Shown: piece by piece, positions 1 to 9,500 of the stretch
How positions within the stretch are numbered: position 1 is the first letter of the stretch
How the letters are laid out: the number at the start of each line of letters is the position of its first letter
Source of the DNA: Bacteroidota bacterium
Lineage (GTDB): Bacteria; Bacteroidota; Bacteroidia; Chitinophagales; Chitinophagaceae
Direction: 5' to 3'
DNA length: 35,494 nt
NCBI GenBank assembly: GCA_018971025.1
Contig: JAGWVE010000015.1
Span: forward strand, 1 to 35,494
Notes under the pieces: generated by a model
What the model was told of the DNA's origin: nothing
The model's input: the letters and a program-made list of their open reading frames with translations, nothing else
Database searches by the model: none
Made by a program: the position numbers and the translations under genes

Positions 1-973
1 AACAGGAGATACTGTGCAAGGTGCTGTTCGCCCTCCTAAAGAAGGTGAAAAATATTTTGCACTCATTAAAGTTGATTTTATCAATGGTAAAAGACCCGAT
101 GAAGTGCGTGACCGTGTACCATTTGATTATTTAACGCCGTTATTCCCCAACGAAAAATTAAACCTGTTTACTTCTCCAACAAATTATAGTACGCGTATTA
201 TTGACCTCTTTACCCCAATTGGTAAAGGTCAGCGTGGACTGATTGTGGCGCAACCAAAAGTGGGTAAAACCATGCTTTTAAAAGAAGTGGCAAACGCAAT
301 CGCAGCAAACCATCCGGAGGTTTATTTGATGGTGGTTTTAATTGATGAAAGACCAGAGGAAGTGACCGATATGGAGCGTAGCGTAAGAGCAGAAGTGATT
401 GCTTCTACTTTTGATGAACCCGCAGAAAAACACGTGAAGGTTTCAGGTATCGCACTACAAAAAGCAAAACGCCTTGTTGAGTGCGGTCATGACGTTGTTA
501 TTTTATTAGATTCTATTACACGTTTAGCACGTGCACACAATACAGTAGCACCAAGTAGTGGTAAAGTATTAAGTGGTGGTGTGGAAGCAAATGCACTTTT
601 AAAACCAAAACAATTTTTTGGTGCCGCGCGTAAAATTGAGCACGGTGGTTCATTAACCATTTTAGCAACAGCGTTAATTGAAACCGGTTCTAAAATGGAC
701 GAAGTAATCTTTGAAGAATTTAAGGGTACGGGTAATATGGAATTACAACTAGATCGTAAACTTGCCAACAAGCGTATTTTCCCTGCTATCGATTTAGTGG
801 GTTCTTCTACACGTAGAGACGATTTATTACTTGATAAAGAGGTACTAGGCCGCATGAATATTTTACGTTTGTTCATCAACGATATGAATACCGATGAAGC
901 CATGAACGAACTATTAAAACGCATGCGTGGTACCAAAGACAACGAAGAGTTTTTAGCGAGCATGAACAGATAA
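1..973 (+). CDS. rho: Transcription termination factor Rho (5' end missing)
   Basis: Rho is the hexameric RNA-dependent ATPase that terminates transcription. The reading frame is open from base 2 ([10 protein letters not shown]...), so the N-terminus lies outside the window; the GTG at 14 is an internal Val codon. Numbering from that Val, the RNA-binding domain ends near residue 45. GKGQRG (70-75) and the P-loop AQPKVGKT (79-86) follow, then the Walker B strand [10 protein letters not shown] (161-170), the Q-loop SGKVLSGG (182-189) and the R-loop KGTGNMEL (237-244). All ATPase and secondary RNA-site motifs look intact. Bacteroidota Rho often carries a long N-terminal insertion, which cannot be judged here. 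The next gene starts 9 nt after the stop, so they are probably co-transcribed. Identification is certain. Confidence 0.98.
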   Translation, partial: TGDTVQGAVRPPKEGEKYFALIKVDFINGKRPDEVRDRVPFDYLTPLFPNEKLNLFTSPTNYSTRIIDLFTPIGKGQRGLIVAQPKVGKTMLLKEVANAIAANHPEVYLMVVLIDERPEEVTDMERSVRAEVIASTFDEPAEKHVKVSGIALQKAKRLVECGHDVVILLDSITRLARAHNTVAPSSGKVLSGGVEANALLKPKQFFGAARKIEHGGSLTILATALIETGSKMDEVIFEEFKGTGNMELQLDRKLANKRIFPAIDLVGSSTRRDDLLLDKEVLGRMNILRLFINDMNTDEAMNELLKRMRGTKDNEEFLASMNR

Positions 974-982
974 TTTTTTGTT

Positions 983-1489
983 ATGGCAGAACCCATTATC
1001 AATAAAGTAGAAGAAAGCGGTTTAATTTCTTTAGACCTGGAAAAATATTATCCGGCTGCGCCTATTCATGTCTTTGATTTGAAGGACCATTTATTTATGG
1101 GGCTCATTTTAAAAGAAAAAGAATTTAGAGCAGCGCTTACTGCCACCGATTGGGCGCAGTATCAAAACACCCATGTGGCCATCACCTGCTCTGCAGATGC
1201 GATAATCCCTATGTGGGCCTATATGCTTGTAGCGTCTGCGCTGGCGCCTTATGCCAATACAGTGTTTTTTGGTACAGAAGCTGCTTTGCAAGAAAAATTA
1301 CTCTTACAAAACATTGAAGCTATTAACGCAGAAGACTATACCGATAAAAGAGTGGTCGTAAAAGGTTGTGGCGATATTCAAATTCCAGCAGCAGCGTATG
1401 TAAGCATTACCAACAAATTAAGACCTGTTACAAAGTCAATCATGTTTGGCGAACCTTGCAGTACGGTTCCTATTTACAAGAAAAAATAA
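983..1489 (+). CDS. DUF2480 family protein
   Basis: This 168-residue soluble protein begins MAEPIINKVEESGLISLDLE and has no signal peptide or membrane segment. I recognise it as DUF2480, a family largely confined to Bacteroidota and without an established function. It sits 9 nt downstream of rho on the same strand, so shared transcription is likely. The stop codon is only 1 nt from the stop codon of the convergent hydroxylase gene, and no hairpin terminator lies between them. No catalytic motif is evident to me. The family call rests on recall of the N-terminal pattern; any function would be a guess. Confidence 0.8.
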   Translation: MAEPIINKVEESGLISLDLEKYYPAAPIHVFDLKDHLFMGLILKEKEFRAALTATDWAQYQNTHVAITCSADAIIPMWAYMLVASALAPYANTVFFGTEAALQEKLLLQNIEAINAEDYTDKRVVVKGCGDIQIPAAAYVSITNKLRPVTKSIMFGEPCSTVPIYKKK

Positions 1490-1490
1490 T

Positions 1491-2267
1491 TTACTTACTG
1501 CGCGTAGTAGCGTCTACAAAACGCTCGTCGTAATCTGCGCGAATGGTATTAAAGAGGCGGTCCCACACAAGTGTGTAGAGCCCATAGTTACCCGTAAAAT
1601 ATTGATGGTGCTGATTGTGGTTGGTAGAGGTATTAATCCATCTACCAATTTTAGTTTTGTGAAAACCTGCTGGATATAATTCGTAGCCAAGGTGCCCGTA
1701 AACATTGTACACAATCGAGAACAAAAAGAAAATTGCGAGTTGTGTAATATGAATGGGCATGATAAAATAAAAGATTACTACAATACCATGCTCCAAAACC
1801 GATTCTATTGGATGAAACGCATACGCAGCCCAGGGAGAGGGGTTGGTTGAGCGGTGGTGCACCAGATGCACATATTTAAAAAGTGTTTTGTGGTGCATGA
1901 GGCGGTGTACCCAATAAAAATAAAAATCATGTAGTACAAACATGATTGGAAAAGCTAAAAAATAATAACCCCAACCATAATCACTAATATTTTTATAACG
2001 CGTGGTATGTTCTGCTATTGGTGACGAATTTAATAGCATGATTAGAAAACTAAAGATGAGCATGGTGGTTAATGAAAAACCTGCTTCACGCAAATAGTCC
2101 GGAACTTTTGGAAAACGCTTTTGGATTTTTTTATAGAAAAACTGTTGCTTAAAAACAACATAGAAAATAATAAAAGCAAGTGCTGCAAATAAAAAATAGC
2201 GTGAGCCGATTTTTAAAAAAGCTTCGGGCATAATATCCCAGCGTAATGCTAAAAGTTTTGCAATCAT
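1491..2267 (-). CDS. Sterol desaturase / fatty acid hydroxylase family membrane protein
   Basis: This is a di-iron integral membrane oxygenase of the family that hydroxylates or desaturates lipids. With ATG at 2267 the protein has 258 residues. Hydrophobic segments lie near 20-40 and 65-85, with more between about 100 and 190. The histidine clusters are HDFYFYWVHRLMHH (113-126), HLVHH (134-138), a lone His in GHLGYE (192) and HNQHH (217-221); together they give the expected iron ligands. The lipid substrate cannot be read from the sequence. An in-frame TTG at 2279 abuts the polA stop, but the ATG 12 nt further in is the better start; ATG at 2231 (MPEAF...) is another option. It follows polA directly, so co-transcription with polA is likely. 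Confidence 0.85.
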   Translation of the reverse strand: MIAKLLALRWDIMPEAFLKIGSRYFLFAALAFIIFYVVFKQQFFYKKIQKRFPKVPDYLREAGFSLTTMLIFSFLIMLLNSSPIAEHTTRYKNISDYGWGYYFLAFPIMFVLHDFYFYWVHRLMHHKTLFKYVHLVHHRSTNPSPWAAYAFHPIESVLEHGIVVIFYFIMPIHITQLAIFFLFSIVYNVYGHLGYELYPAGFHKTKIGRWINTSTNHNQHHQYFTGNYGLYTLVWDRLFNTIRADYDERFVDATTRSK

Positions 2268-2279
2268 GAATGTTTTCAA

Positions 2280-5156
2280 TTAATGTGCTTCTAACCAGTT
2301 GTTACCTTTTCCTACTTCGGCTTCTACTGGAACACCATTTGGCAAAGGTAAAGCCGTAGTCATACATTCGATTATCAATTTTTCGAGCGCGTCTGCTTCT
2401 TCTGGGACCGCGTCAAATACAAGTTCATCGTGTACCTGTAAAATCATTTTTGACCTCCAGTTACCAGCGCCCATTTGAGCATGTACTTTAATCATAGCTA
2501 GCTTAATCATATCCGCGGCTGTACCCTGTATCGGTGAGTTGATGGCGTTACGCTCCGCAAAACCACGAACCGTAAAATTGCTGCTATTAATGTCTTTTAA
2601 CCAGCGTTTACGGCCCATCAGGGTTTCTACATAACCTTTTTCTTTGGCCAGGGCTACTTGCTCGTCCATATAGGCCTGAATATTAGGAAACTCCTTTTTG
2701 TAGTTATCGATGATTTCTTTTGCTTCGGTTCTGGAAATACCCAAATTATCGGCAAGCCCAAAAGCACCCTGTCCATAAATAATTCCAAAGTTGACGCTCT
2801 TGGCTTTGTAGCGCATTTCTTTGGTTACATCAGCTACTTCTACGCCATATACTTTGGCAGCGGTAGCAGTATGGATGTCTATTCCCGCTTTAAAGGCCGC
2901 GCACATATTAGGATCCGCGCTAATAGCGGCTACAATGCGGAGTTCTATTTGAGAATAGTCGGCGCTCATTAGAATACGACCCGGCTCACGTGGAATAAAG
3001 GCTTTTCTAATTTCTCTGCCGCGCGCTGTTCTAATAGGTATGTTTTGCAAATTGGGATTCGTGCTACTTAATCGACCCGTTACCGCCACAGCCTGCGCAT
3101 AACTGGTATGCACGCGTCCGGTTTTTGGATTGATCATGAGCGGAAGCGCATCTACATAGGTAGATTTTAATTTGGTAAGCTCTCTAAATCCTAAAATGTC
3201 ATCTACAATTTTGTGTTGGTTGGATAATTTTAAAAGCACGTCTTCGCCAGTTGCGTACTGACCCGTTTTTGTTTTTTTTGCTTTGGGGTCTAGTTTTAAT
3301 TTATCAAATAAAACTTCACCAAGTTGTTTGGGTGATGCTAAATTAAAACGCACACCAGCTGCTGCGTAAACATTTTCTTCAAACTGCTTGGCGTCAACTT
3401 CTAATAATTTGCTGTATTCGTTTAAAAAGTTATTGTCAATTTTAACGCCTTCAAATTCCATATCGGCAAGAACACGCACGAGTGGATTTTCTACGTTTTC
3501 AAAAACGCGCTCTACTTCTTTTTCTTTTAATAAAGGAACAAAAACTTGTTTTAATTGAAGCGTGATATCGGCGTCTTCACCAGCGTATTCCGTAATTTGT
3601 TCTACCGCCACATCGCGCATGCTACCCTGATTTTTTCCCTTTTTTCCAATGAGGGCTTCTATATGTACAGGCTCGTATCCTAGATATTGAGCACTGAGTA
3701 AATCCATACTGCGCCTGCCTTCTGGCTCAATTACATAGTGCGCAAGCATAGTATCAAAAAGTTTATTTGCAGGAACTACACCATACCATTTTAATACCAG
3801 CAAATCGTATTTTATGTTTTGTCCAATTAATACGAGGTCTTGTTTTGCAAATACTTTTTCAAAATAAGAAAGCATTTTTTTTGCACCTGCTTCATCGGGT
3901 GGGCAAGGAATATAATAACCCTGTCCTGGTTTTTCTGAAAAACTAAAACCTACCAGTTCTACATTGTTGGCATCGGTTCCGGTGGTTTCTGTATCAAAAC
4001 AAATTTCGGTAGCAGTTAGTAACTGCTCCGCAAGTGATTTTAATGCAGCCTCTGTTTCTACACAAATATATTGGTGCGGTGTATTGGTAATATTTTTATC
4101 GGCTATAAGTCCACGCTGTTCTGCTTCCTCTCCGGCATTGCCCACAGCTTCTGCTGCTTCCATAGAACCCGCTGTAGATGCAGTATTTGCTGCGCTTGAT
4201 TTTTTAGAAGGAGCGGCTACCACTTCGTTTCCAAACAAATCTGTTTGAACACCTTCTGGTGCAGGCATATAGGCGTTAAAATCGTCACCTAAAATTCTTT
4301 TACCGAGTGTTTTAAATTCTAGTTCTACAAAAATTTCTGCGAGGGCTTCTTTGTTAATAGGAGAGAGCGCAAAATCTTCTTCATGAAACTCAACAGGAAC
4401 GTCAGTTATAATTTTTGCGAGCTTTTTGCTCATGATCGCGTCGTCTACACCCTTTCTAATTTTTTCACCCATGGCACCTTTAATATTGTGCGCATTGGCT
4501 AAAACATTTTCGAGGGTATCGTATTCTTTTAAGAGCTTGGCGGCAGTTTTTTCACCCACGCCCATAATGCCAGGAATATTATCTACGGCGTCGCCCATTA
4601 AACCAAGCATGTCAACCACCTGCTCTACACGGGCGATATCCCACTTCTCACAAATTTTTTGAGCGTCTAAAATTTCTGCGGCGTTGCCCATAAATGGGGG
4701 CTTGTACATATATACGCCTGGATGAATCAGTAACTGACCATAATCTTTATCGGGCGTTACCATATATACTTCGTAGCCTTTGTCTGCGGCCTGCCAAGCA
4801 AGGGTACCAATAACGTCATCGGCCTCATACCCATCTAGTTCCATTACTGGAATATTAAAAGCCCTAATGATGCGCTGAATTTCAGGAATAGAATCAATTA
4901 AATCTTCGGGCGCTTCTTGTCTATTGGCTTTGTATTCCGTAAAGTCAGTATGTCTTTCTGTGGGAGCGTGTGTATCAAAACAAACGGCAATATGCGTTGG
5001 CTTTTCTTTGTTGATTAAATCGATTAATGTGTTGGTGAAACCAAATTGAGCGTTGGTATTTTTTCCTTTAGAGGTAATGCGTGGATTTCTGATCAGTCCA
5101 TAATACGCTCTATAAATAAGGGCAAGCGCATCCAACAAAAAAAGTTTTTTAGCCAT
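2280..5156 (-). CDS. polA: DNA polymerase I with 5'-3' exonuclease, proofreading and polymerase domains
   Basis: PolA fills gaps in repair and removes Okazaki primers. At 958 residues all three domains are present. The 5' nuclease (1-295) has YKANRQ, GYEADD (109-114) and the GLMGDAVDNIPG helix-hairpin-helix region. A low-complexity Ala/Ser/Glu linker covers about 310-355. The 3'-5' exonuclease (365-545) keeps its acidic residues: DTE 388-390, N447 and D451, Y524 and D528; proofreading therefore looks functional, unlike in Taq-type enzymes. The polymerase (555-958) has motif A DYSQIELR (D733), the O-helix R782/K786/F790/Y794 and motif C VHDE (H909, D910). Phe at the O-helix position matches E. 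coli F762. A -7-like element lies 4 nt before the ATG, just beyond the terminator of the upstream gene. Confidence 0.98.
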   Translation of the reverse strand: MAKKLFLLDALALIYRAYYGLIRNPRITSKGKNTNAQFGFTNTLIDLINKEKPTHIAVCFDTHAPTERHTDFTEYKANRQEAPEDLIDSIPEIQRIIRAFNIPVMELDGYEADDVIGTLAWQAADKGYEVYMVTPDKDYGQLLIHPGVYMYKPPFMGNAAEILDAQKICEKWDIARVEQVVDMLGLMGDAVDNIPGIMGVGEKTAAKLLKEYDTLENVLANAHNIKGAMGEKIRKGVDDAIMSKKLAKIITDVPVEFHEEDFALSPINKEALAEIFVELEFKTLGKRILGDDFNAYMPAPEGVQTDLFGNEVVAAPSKKSSAANTASTAGSMEAAEAVGNAGEEAEQRGLIADKNITNTPHQYICVETEAALKSLAEQLLTATEICFDTETTGTDANNVELVGFSFSEKPGQGYYIPCPPDEAGAKKMLSYFEKVFAKQDLVLIGQNIKYDLLVLKWYGVVPANKLFDTMLAHYVIEPEGRRSMDLLSAQYLGYEPVHIEALIGKKGKNQGSMRDVAVEQITEYAGEDADITLQLKQVFVPLLKEKEVERVFENVENPLVRVLADMEFEGVKIDNNFLNEYSKLLEVDAKQFEENVYAAAGVRFNLASPKQLGEVLFDKLKLDPKAKKTKTGQYATGEDVLLKLSNQHKIVDDILGFRELTKLKSTYVDALPLMINPKTGRVHTSYAQAVAVTGRLSSTNPNLQNIPIRTARGREIRKAFIPREPGRILMSADYSQIELRIVAAISADPNMCAAFKAGIDIHTATAAKVYGVEVADVTKEMRYKAKSVNFGIIYGQGAFGLADNLGISRTEAKEIIDNYKKEFPNIQAYMDEQVALAKEKGYVETLMGRKRWLKDINSSNFTVRGFAERNAINSPIQGTAADMIKLAMIKVHAQMGAGNWRSKMILQVHDELVFDAVPEEADALEKLIIECMTTALPLPNGVPVEAEVGKGNNWLEAH

Positions 5157-5160
5157 GGCG

Positions 5161-5168
5161 TAAAGTTA
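5161..5168 (-). promoter_or_regulatory. Candidate -7 element for polA
   Basis: On the minus strand the sequence reads TAACTTTA, 7 of 8 matches to the Bacteroidota -7 consensus TAnnTTTG. It ends 4 nt before the polA ATG, so transcription would begin at or near the start codon. No good -33 TTTG is visible; that position would fall inside the terminator stem at 5172-5198. The call is tentative. Confidence 0.35.
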
Positions 5169-5169
5169 C

Positions 5170-5198
5170 AAAAAACCCCGGCGTTTTGCCGGGGTTTT
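5170..5198 (-). terminator. Rho-independent terminator of the amidohydrolase operon
   Basis: A perfect 11-bp inverted repeat (AAAACCCCGGC at 5172-5182 and GCCGGGGTTTT at 5188-5198) surrounds a 5-nt loop. Read on the minus strand it follows the amidohydrolase stop at 5217 and ends in a T run (complement of 5171-5175). It lies only 16 nt before the polA start, so polA needs its own promoter or read-through. Confidence 0.85.
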
Positions 5199-5216
5199 AG
5201 CATTGAAAGGAACTCT

Positions 5217-6536
5217 TTATTTAATGTCGTATTTGTGTTTGTAACGCTCATACAACTGCTTGTGTTTGCTAGTAATAGCAACCGCGCGACCTTGTATAAA
5301 AGCATCGGTAACAATGCTAGACTTCATGTCTAAAATATCGCCTTCGCTAATTACAATATTGGCGTCTTTACCTACTTCTAGGGTGCCTGTTTTATCAGCA
5401 ACTCCTAAAATTTTAGCAGCATTTAAAGTAATGGCTTGAAGTGCGACTTCTTTACCTAAACCATATGCAGCAGCTGTTCCAGCGTTAAACATCAGGTTTC
5501 TACCACGGTTTTGAGGATCGTCATCATTTAAACAAAATAACACACCCGCTTTTTGTAAAGCAGATGCTGCTTTGTAAGGTTGATCAATATCATCATCTTC
5601 TGTGCTAGGTAAACTATGTTCTTGTGTTAAAATAACTGCGATGTTATTGGCTTTTAATAAATCAGCAATTTGCCAGCTTTCGCTTGCGCCTACTACTACT
5701 ACATCAAAGCCAAATTCTTTTACAAAATCAATGGCAATAAGCATTTGTTTTACCTGATCACAATGCACAAATAATTTTTGTGTGTGGTTAAATAAACCTT
5801 TGGTTGATTCTAGTTTTAAATTGATTTGTTTGTCAGCTCCTTTTTGGTGATACGCTTTTGCTTCTCTGAAAAAGGTTTTTACGCTTTCAATTTTATCCAA
5901 CGCTTCTTTGATAGGGTCGCCTGCTGGTGCCATACCACCAAAACCTCTGCCACCGCCAAAGCCTCTACCACCACCTCTTGAAATTAAACTAGGCATATAA
6001 AAATTCATGCCCATATCTGCTTTGTATGCTGCGTCTTCATAGTTCCATGCATCCAATTGTACCACAGATGACTGACCAGCAACGAGCTGTCCACCAGGCA
6101 CTGTGTGTGCAAGGAGTATACCATTAAGCCTGAGGGTATTGATTACAATAGACTCCGCTTTGTAGGCTGCAATGCTACGTACGGTTGGGTTAAACTCACC
6201 TATTTCATTGATATCAGTGCTTCCTCTAACACCCGTGATTTCTTGTAGGCCCAAATTAGAAGCCGGTAAAATAATACCCGGATACACTTGTTTTCCTTTT
6301 GCATCAATGGTGCTTTCTGCTTTTGGTGCAGCAGCAGCGTCACCGGCATACACTATTTTTCCGTTATCAAATACAACGGTTCCGTTTTCTATTACCTGAC
6401 CATTTCCTACGTGCACAGTAGCACCAACAATGGCTGTTTTTTTATTTTGTTTTGCGGCTGGGTAAACATCATCTTGTGCAAATACTGCAGCAGTGAATGA
6501 TACGAGCGCGCCAAGTGTAACTATTATTTTTTTCAT
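5217..6536 (-). CDS. Secreted amidohydrolase-family protein lacking the HxH metal motif
   Basis: This 439-residue protein has a signal peptide ending near VFAQ (residues 18-21), so it is exported. Its fold is that of imidazolonepropionase-like amidohydrolases: a beta-sandwich strand pair near 35-85, a barrel, and the C-terminal TGTLEVGKDANIVI return strand (383-396). Where active enzymes read PG-x-ID-x-H-x-H, this one reads PGIILPASNLGL (86-97), with Ala92 and Asn94 at the His positions. The third-ligand region VVGASESW (281-288) also lacks His. FVHCDQ (H258) and LNDDDP (336-341) remain. It may therefore be a pseudoenzyme or a non-catalytic partner. A Gly/Arg stretch occupies 187-201. The larger amidohydrolase lies 11 nt upstream, and the pair is probably expressed and perhaps assembled together. 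Confidence 0.85.
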   Translation of the reverse strand: MKKIIVTLGALVSFTAAVFAQDDVYPAAKQNKKTAIVGATVHVGNGQVIENGTVVFDNGKIVYAGDAAAAPKAESTIDAKGKQVYPGIILPASNLGLQEITGVRGSTDINEIGEFNPTVRSIAAYKAESIVINTLRLNGILLAHTVPGGQLVAGQSSVVQLDAWNYEDAAYKADMGMNFYMPSLISRGGGRGFGGGRGFGGMAPAGDPIKEALDKIESVKTFFREAKAYHQKGADKQINLKLESTKGLFNHTQKLFVHCDQVKQMLIAIDFVKEFGFDVVVVGASESWQIADLLKANNIAVILTQEHSLPSTEDDDIDQPYKAASALQKAGVLFCLNDDDPQNRGRNLMFNAGTAAAYGLGKEVALQAITLNAAKILGVADKTGTLEVGKDANIVISEGDILDMKSSIVTDAFIQGRAVAITSKHKQLYERYKHKYDIK

Positions 6537-6547
6537 GTCGCTACAAT

Positions 6548-9500
6548 TTATTTGTTATCGTTTTGGTTTGCTTCCACTTCATCACTGTCAATTTCTAGCA
6601 TACCTAATTTATGTGAGTGGTCGTTACAAGTATTGATTTCTTTAAAGCTTGGAGCCGCTGGTACAGTTGGTCTTCCAGCTCTTTTTTCGCCCGCCATTTT
6701 AGCAATTAAACGGCTACGTTCTGCCTGCACTTGCTTACGCATTTGTGCATCTTTTTCGCGGTCAAAATATACAATACCATCAACCATTGTTTTTTCTGCT
6801 TTCGCATAGATACTTAATGGGTTGTCGCTCCATAAAACAAGGTCAGCATCTTTACCTACTTTGATACTTCCTACTTTACCATCAACGTGTAACATTTTTG
6901 CAGGATTGATGGTCACCATTTTAAGTGCTTCTTCTTCTGTTAAACCACCATATTTTACACTCTTTGCAGCTTCTTGATTTAAGCGGCGCGCCATTTCTGC
7001 ATCATCAGAATTGATTGCAACATTTAAACCTACTTTAGTCATGATGGCTGCGTTGTAAGGGATGGCGTCTGTAACTTCCACTTTATAAGCCCACCAATCA
7101 GAAAACGTTGATGCAGCTACACCGTGTGCTTTCATTTTATCGGCTACTTTATACCCTTCTAAAATATGCGTAAATGTGTTTACTCTAAAACCATACTTTT
7201 CTGCAACACGCATGGTTGCCGTAATTTCACTTTGTACATATGAGTGACAAGTGATAAAACGTTTTTTATTCATGATTTCTACAAGCGCGTCTAATTCTAA
7301 ATCGCGTCGGGTAGCTGGGTTTTGTGCAAGTGCTGCTTCGTATGCTTTTGCTCTTGCAAACGCATCGTTTAATACTTGTTCTACGCCCATTCTGGTGTCA
7401 GGGTAACGGTTGTTACCTTGTGTAGAAGAAGTACGTTTTACGTTTTCTCCAAGTGCAAATTTGATAAATGGATCGGCGCCTTTAAATAGTAAGCCCGCGT
7501 CGTCTGCACCCCATCTTAATTTAATTAACTGCGTTTGACCACCAATGGTATTTGCAGAACCGTGTAAAATATGAGAGGTTGTAACACCACCACTTAACTG
7601 ACGATATATATTAATATCGTCGGGGTTGATATTGTCTTGGATACGCACTTCCGATGTTACGCTTTGTCCGCCTTCATTGGTTGAAGCAGATGCAATATGC
7701 GAGTGCTCATCAATAATACCTGCTGTCAAATGTTTGCCAGTACCATCAATAATTTTTGCGCTCGCGTCCGATAAGTTTTTACCCACTTTAGCAATCTTAC
7801 CGTTTTTAACAAGCACGTCTGTTTGTTGTAAAATGCCGTCTTTTTCTGAAGTCCAAACGGTTGCGTTTTTAAATAAATACGCTTGACTGTTGGAAGGAAT
7901 AGAGTCTACGCCAAAAGCCATCAAAGGAAAAGTAACTTTTCCCATTTTGCCGGCTCCAGCGCCTGCGCCGCCGCCAAATCCACCGCCACCCATTCTACCA
8001 CGTCCACCACCTGCATTTGAAGCGGTGTCTGGCTTAGAAGCTGAAGCATATACAGCGGTCCAGGTAAAATTATTGCCCTCTGCGTCTTGTGCTGTTCCGT
8101 TAAAAGAATTGCCTGCGTTAAAGCCGGTAAATCTAATATTGTTGCGAGAACGTTTTTCTGGCGCAAATGAAAACTTCACCACTTTACCATCGTAACTAAA
8201 TGTTGCAGCAACCGTATCTTTTGCAATAACGGTTGCGCTATTGTTGCTTTTAATTTCTAAAGCAAATGTTTGCGGTGTAGTACCATTTAATGTGAGGGTA
8301 TAATTTCCATTCACACTTGTCCACGCAGATTCGTTCACTGCATATTTTTCTCCTAGTACCCAGTTTTGTAATAAGGTTGTTTTTTCTGCAAAAATTGGAC
8401 CTGTTGTAATTACAAAGTTGGCTAGTTTTCCAGCTTCGATACTGCCTACTTTATCATATACACCAAACCAAGTAGCTGGTGTTTTTGTAAGTGCATCCAT
8501 TGCTGCTTTTTCAGATAAACCATTTTCGATGGCTTTTCTAACATTCGCTAAAAATGATTTTGAATCTCGTAAATCTGAGCTTGTCAAACAAAACGGAATG
8601 CCCGCTTTTTCAATAGCACCAGGGTTGGTTGGTGCTAGTTCCCAATGCTTCATGTCTTGTAAAGAAACAAGCTTTGCATCTGCAGGATCTTCTACGTCCA
8701 TCGCTGCCGGGAAGTTTAAGTTAACAATAAGTGGTGCTTTGGTAGCGGCCACTTCTTTGATTCTTTGGTATTCTTTTCCAGTTGCTTTAATAATGTATTG
8801 AACCCCAAACTCATCACCCACACGGTCTGCGCGCATTACGCCCCAAACATCGCCAGCGCCTCTGTCTGCAGGATCAAACACCTGTGGTAAAGACATATTG
8901 TTGTTAAAAGATTGAAGCGTAATGTTTACACCATCTCCTTGTAAGCCTGTAGCACTAGGGTTGTTCTTGTACCACGCAGCGTCTAAATAAGTTTGACGGA
9001 GTAATGCAATAGAACCCATTAATGAACTTGGATAGGTTTGCGTAGAAGTTCCTTTGTTAAAAGACAATAAAGAAGCTGCTTTCTCTTTTAGAACTACAAA
9101 ATTGTCTTTGCTGTCTGCAAGTGCTACCACAGTTCCGGTACCTCTCACAATACCATCTTTTTGATGGGTGAGTACGGTTCCAAAACCAGTTTCTCTAAAT
9201 GATTTTGCTCTTGCTTCATCGGCAGTAAAAAGTTTATAGCCTTCTACGTCAGATTTTAAAGCCTGGTTCCAACCATATGCACCTTTTTGGTTGTTGGTTA
9301 ATTGACCAGGTCCGCCAAAATTAAAACCGCCTTGAGCGCGCTGTTGTTGTGGCATACCATAATCGGTATAGGCATCAATAAATGATGGATAAATATACTT
9401 GTCTTTGCAATCTACCACTACTGCGTCTGCTGGTACGGCAACGCCTTCACCCACTGCAACAATTTTTCCGTCTCTAATAACGAGTGTTGCATTTTTAATA

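Noticed and set aside
420..450. CACGTG core in rho as a further parS site
   Set aside because: The flanks (AAAACACGTGAAGG) match on one side only and it lies in conserved coding sequence.
2980..3000. CACGTGGAA half-site in polA as parS
   Set aside because: Only one arm matches; it encodes conserved polA residues.
7890..8195. Pro-rich open frame opposite the amidohydrolase gene
   Set aside because: It is the antisense image of the Gly/Arg-rich linker; the minus-strand frame is a clear protein domain.
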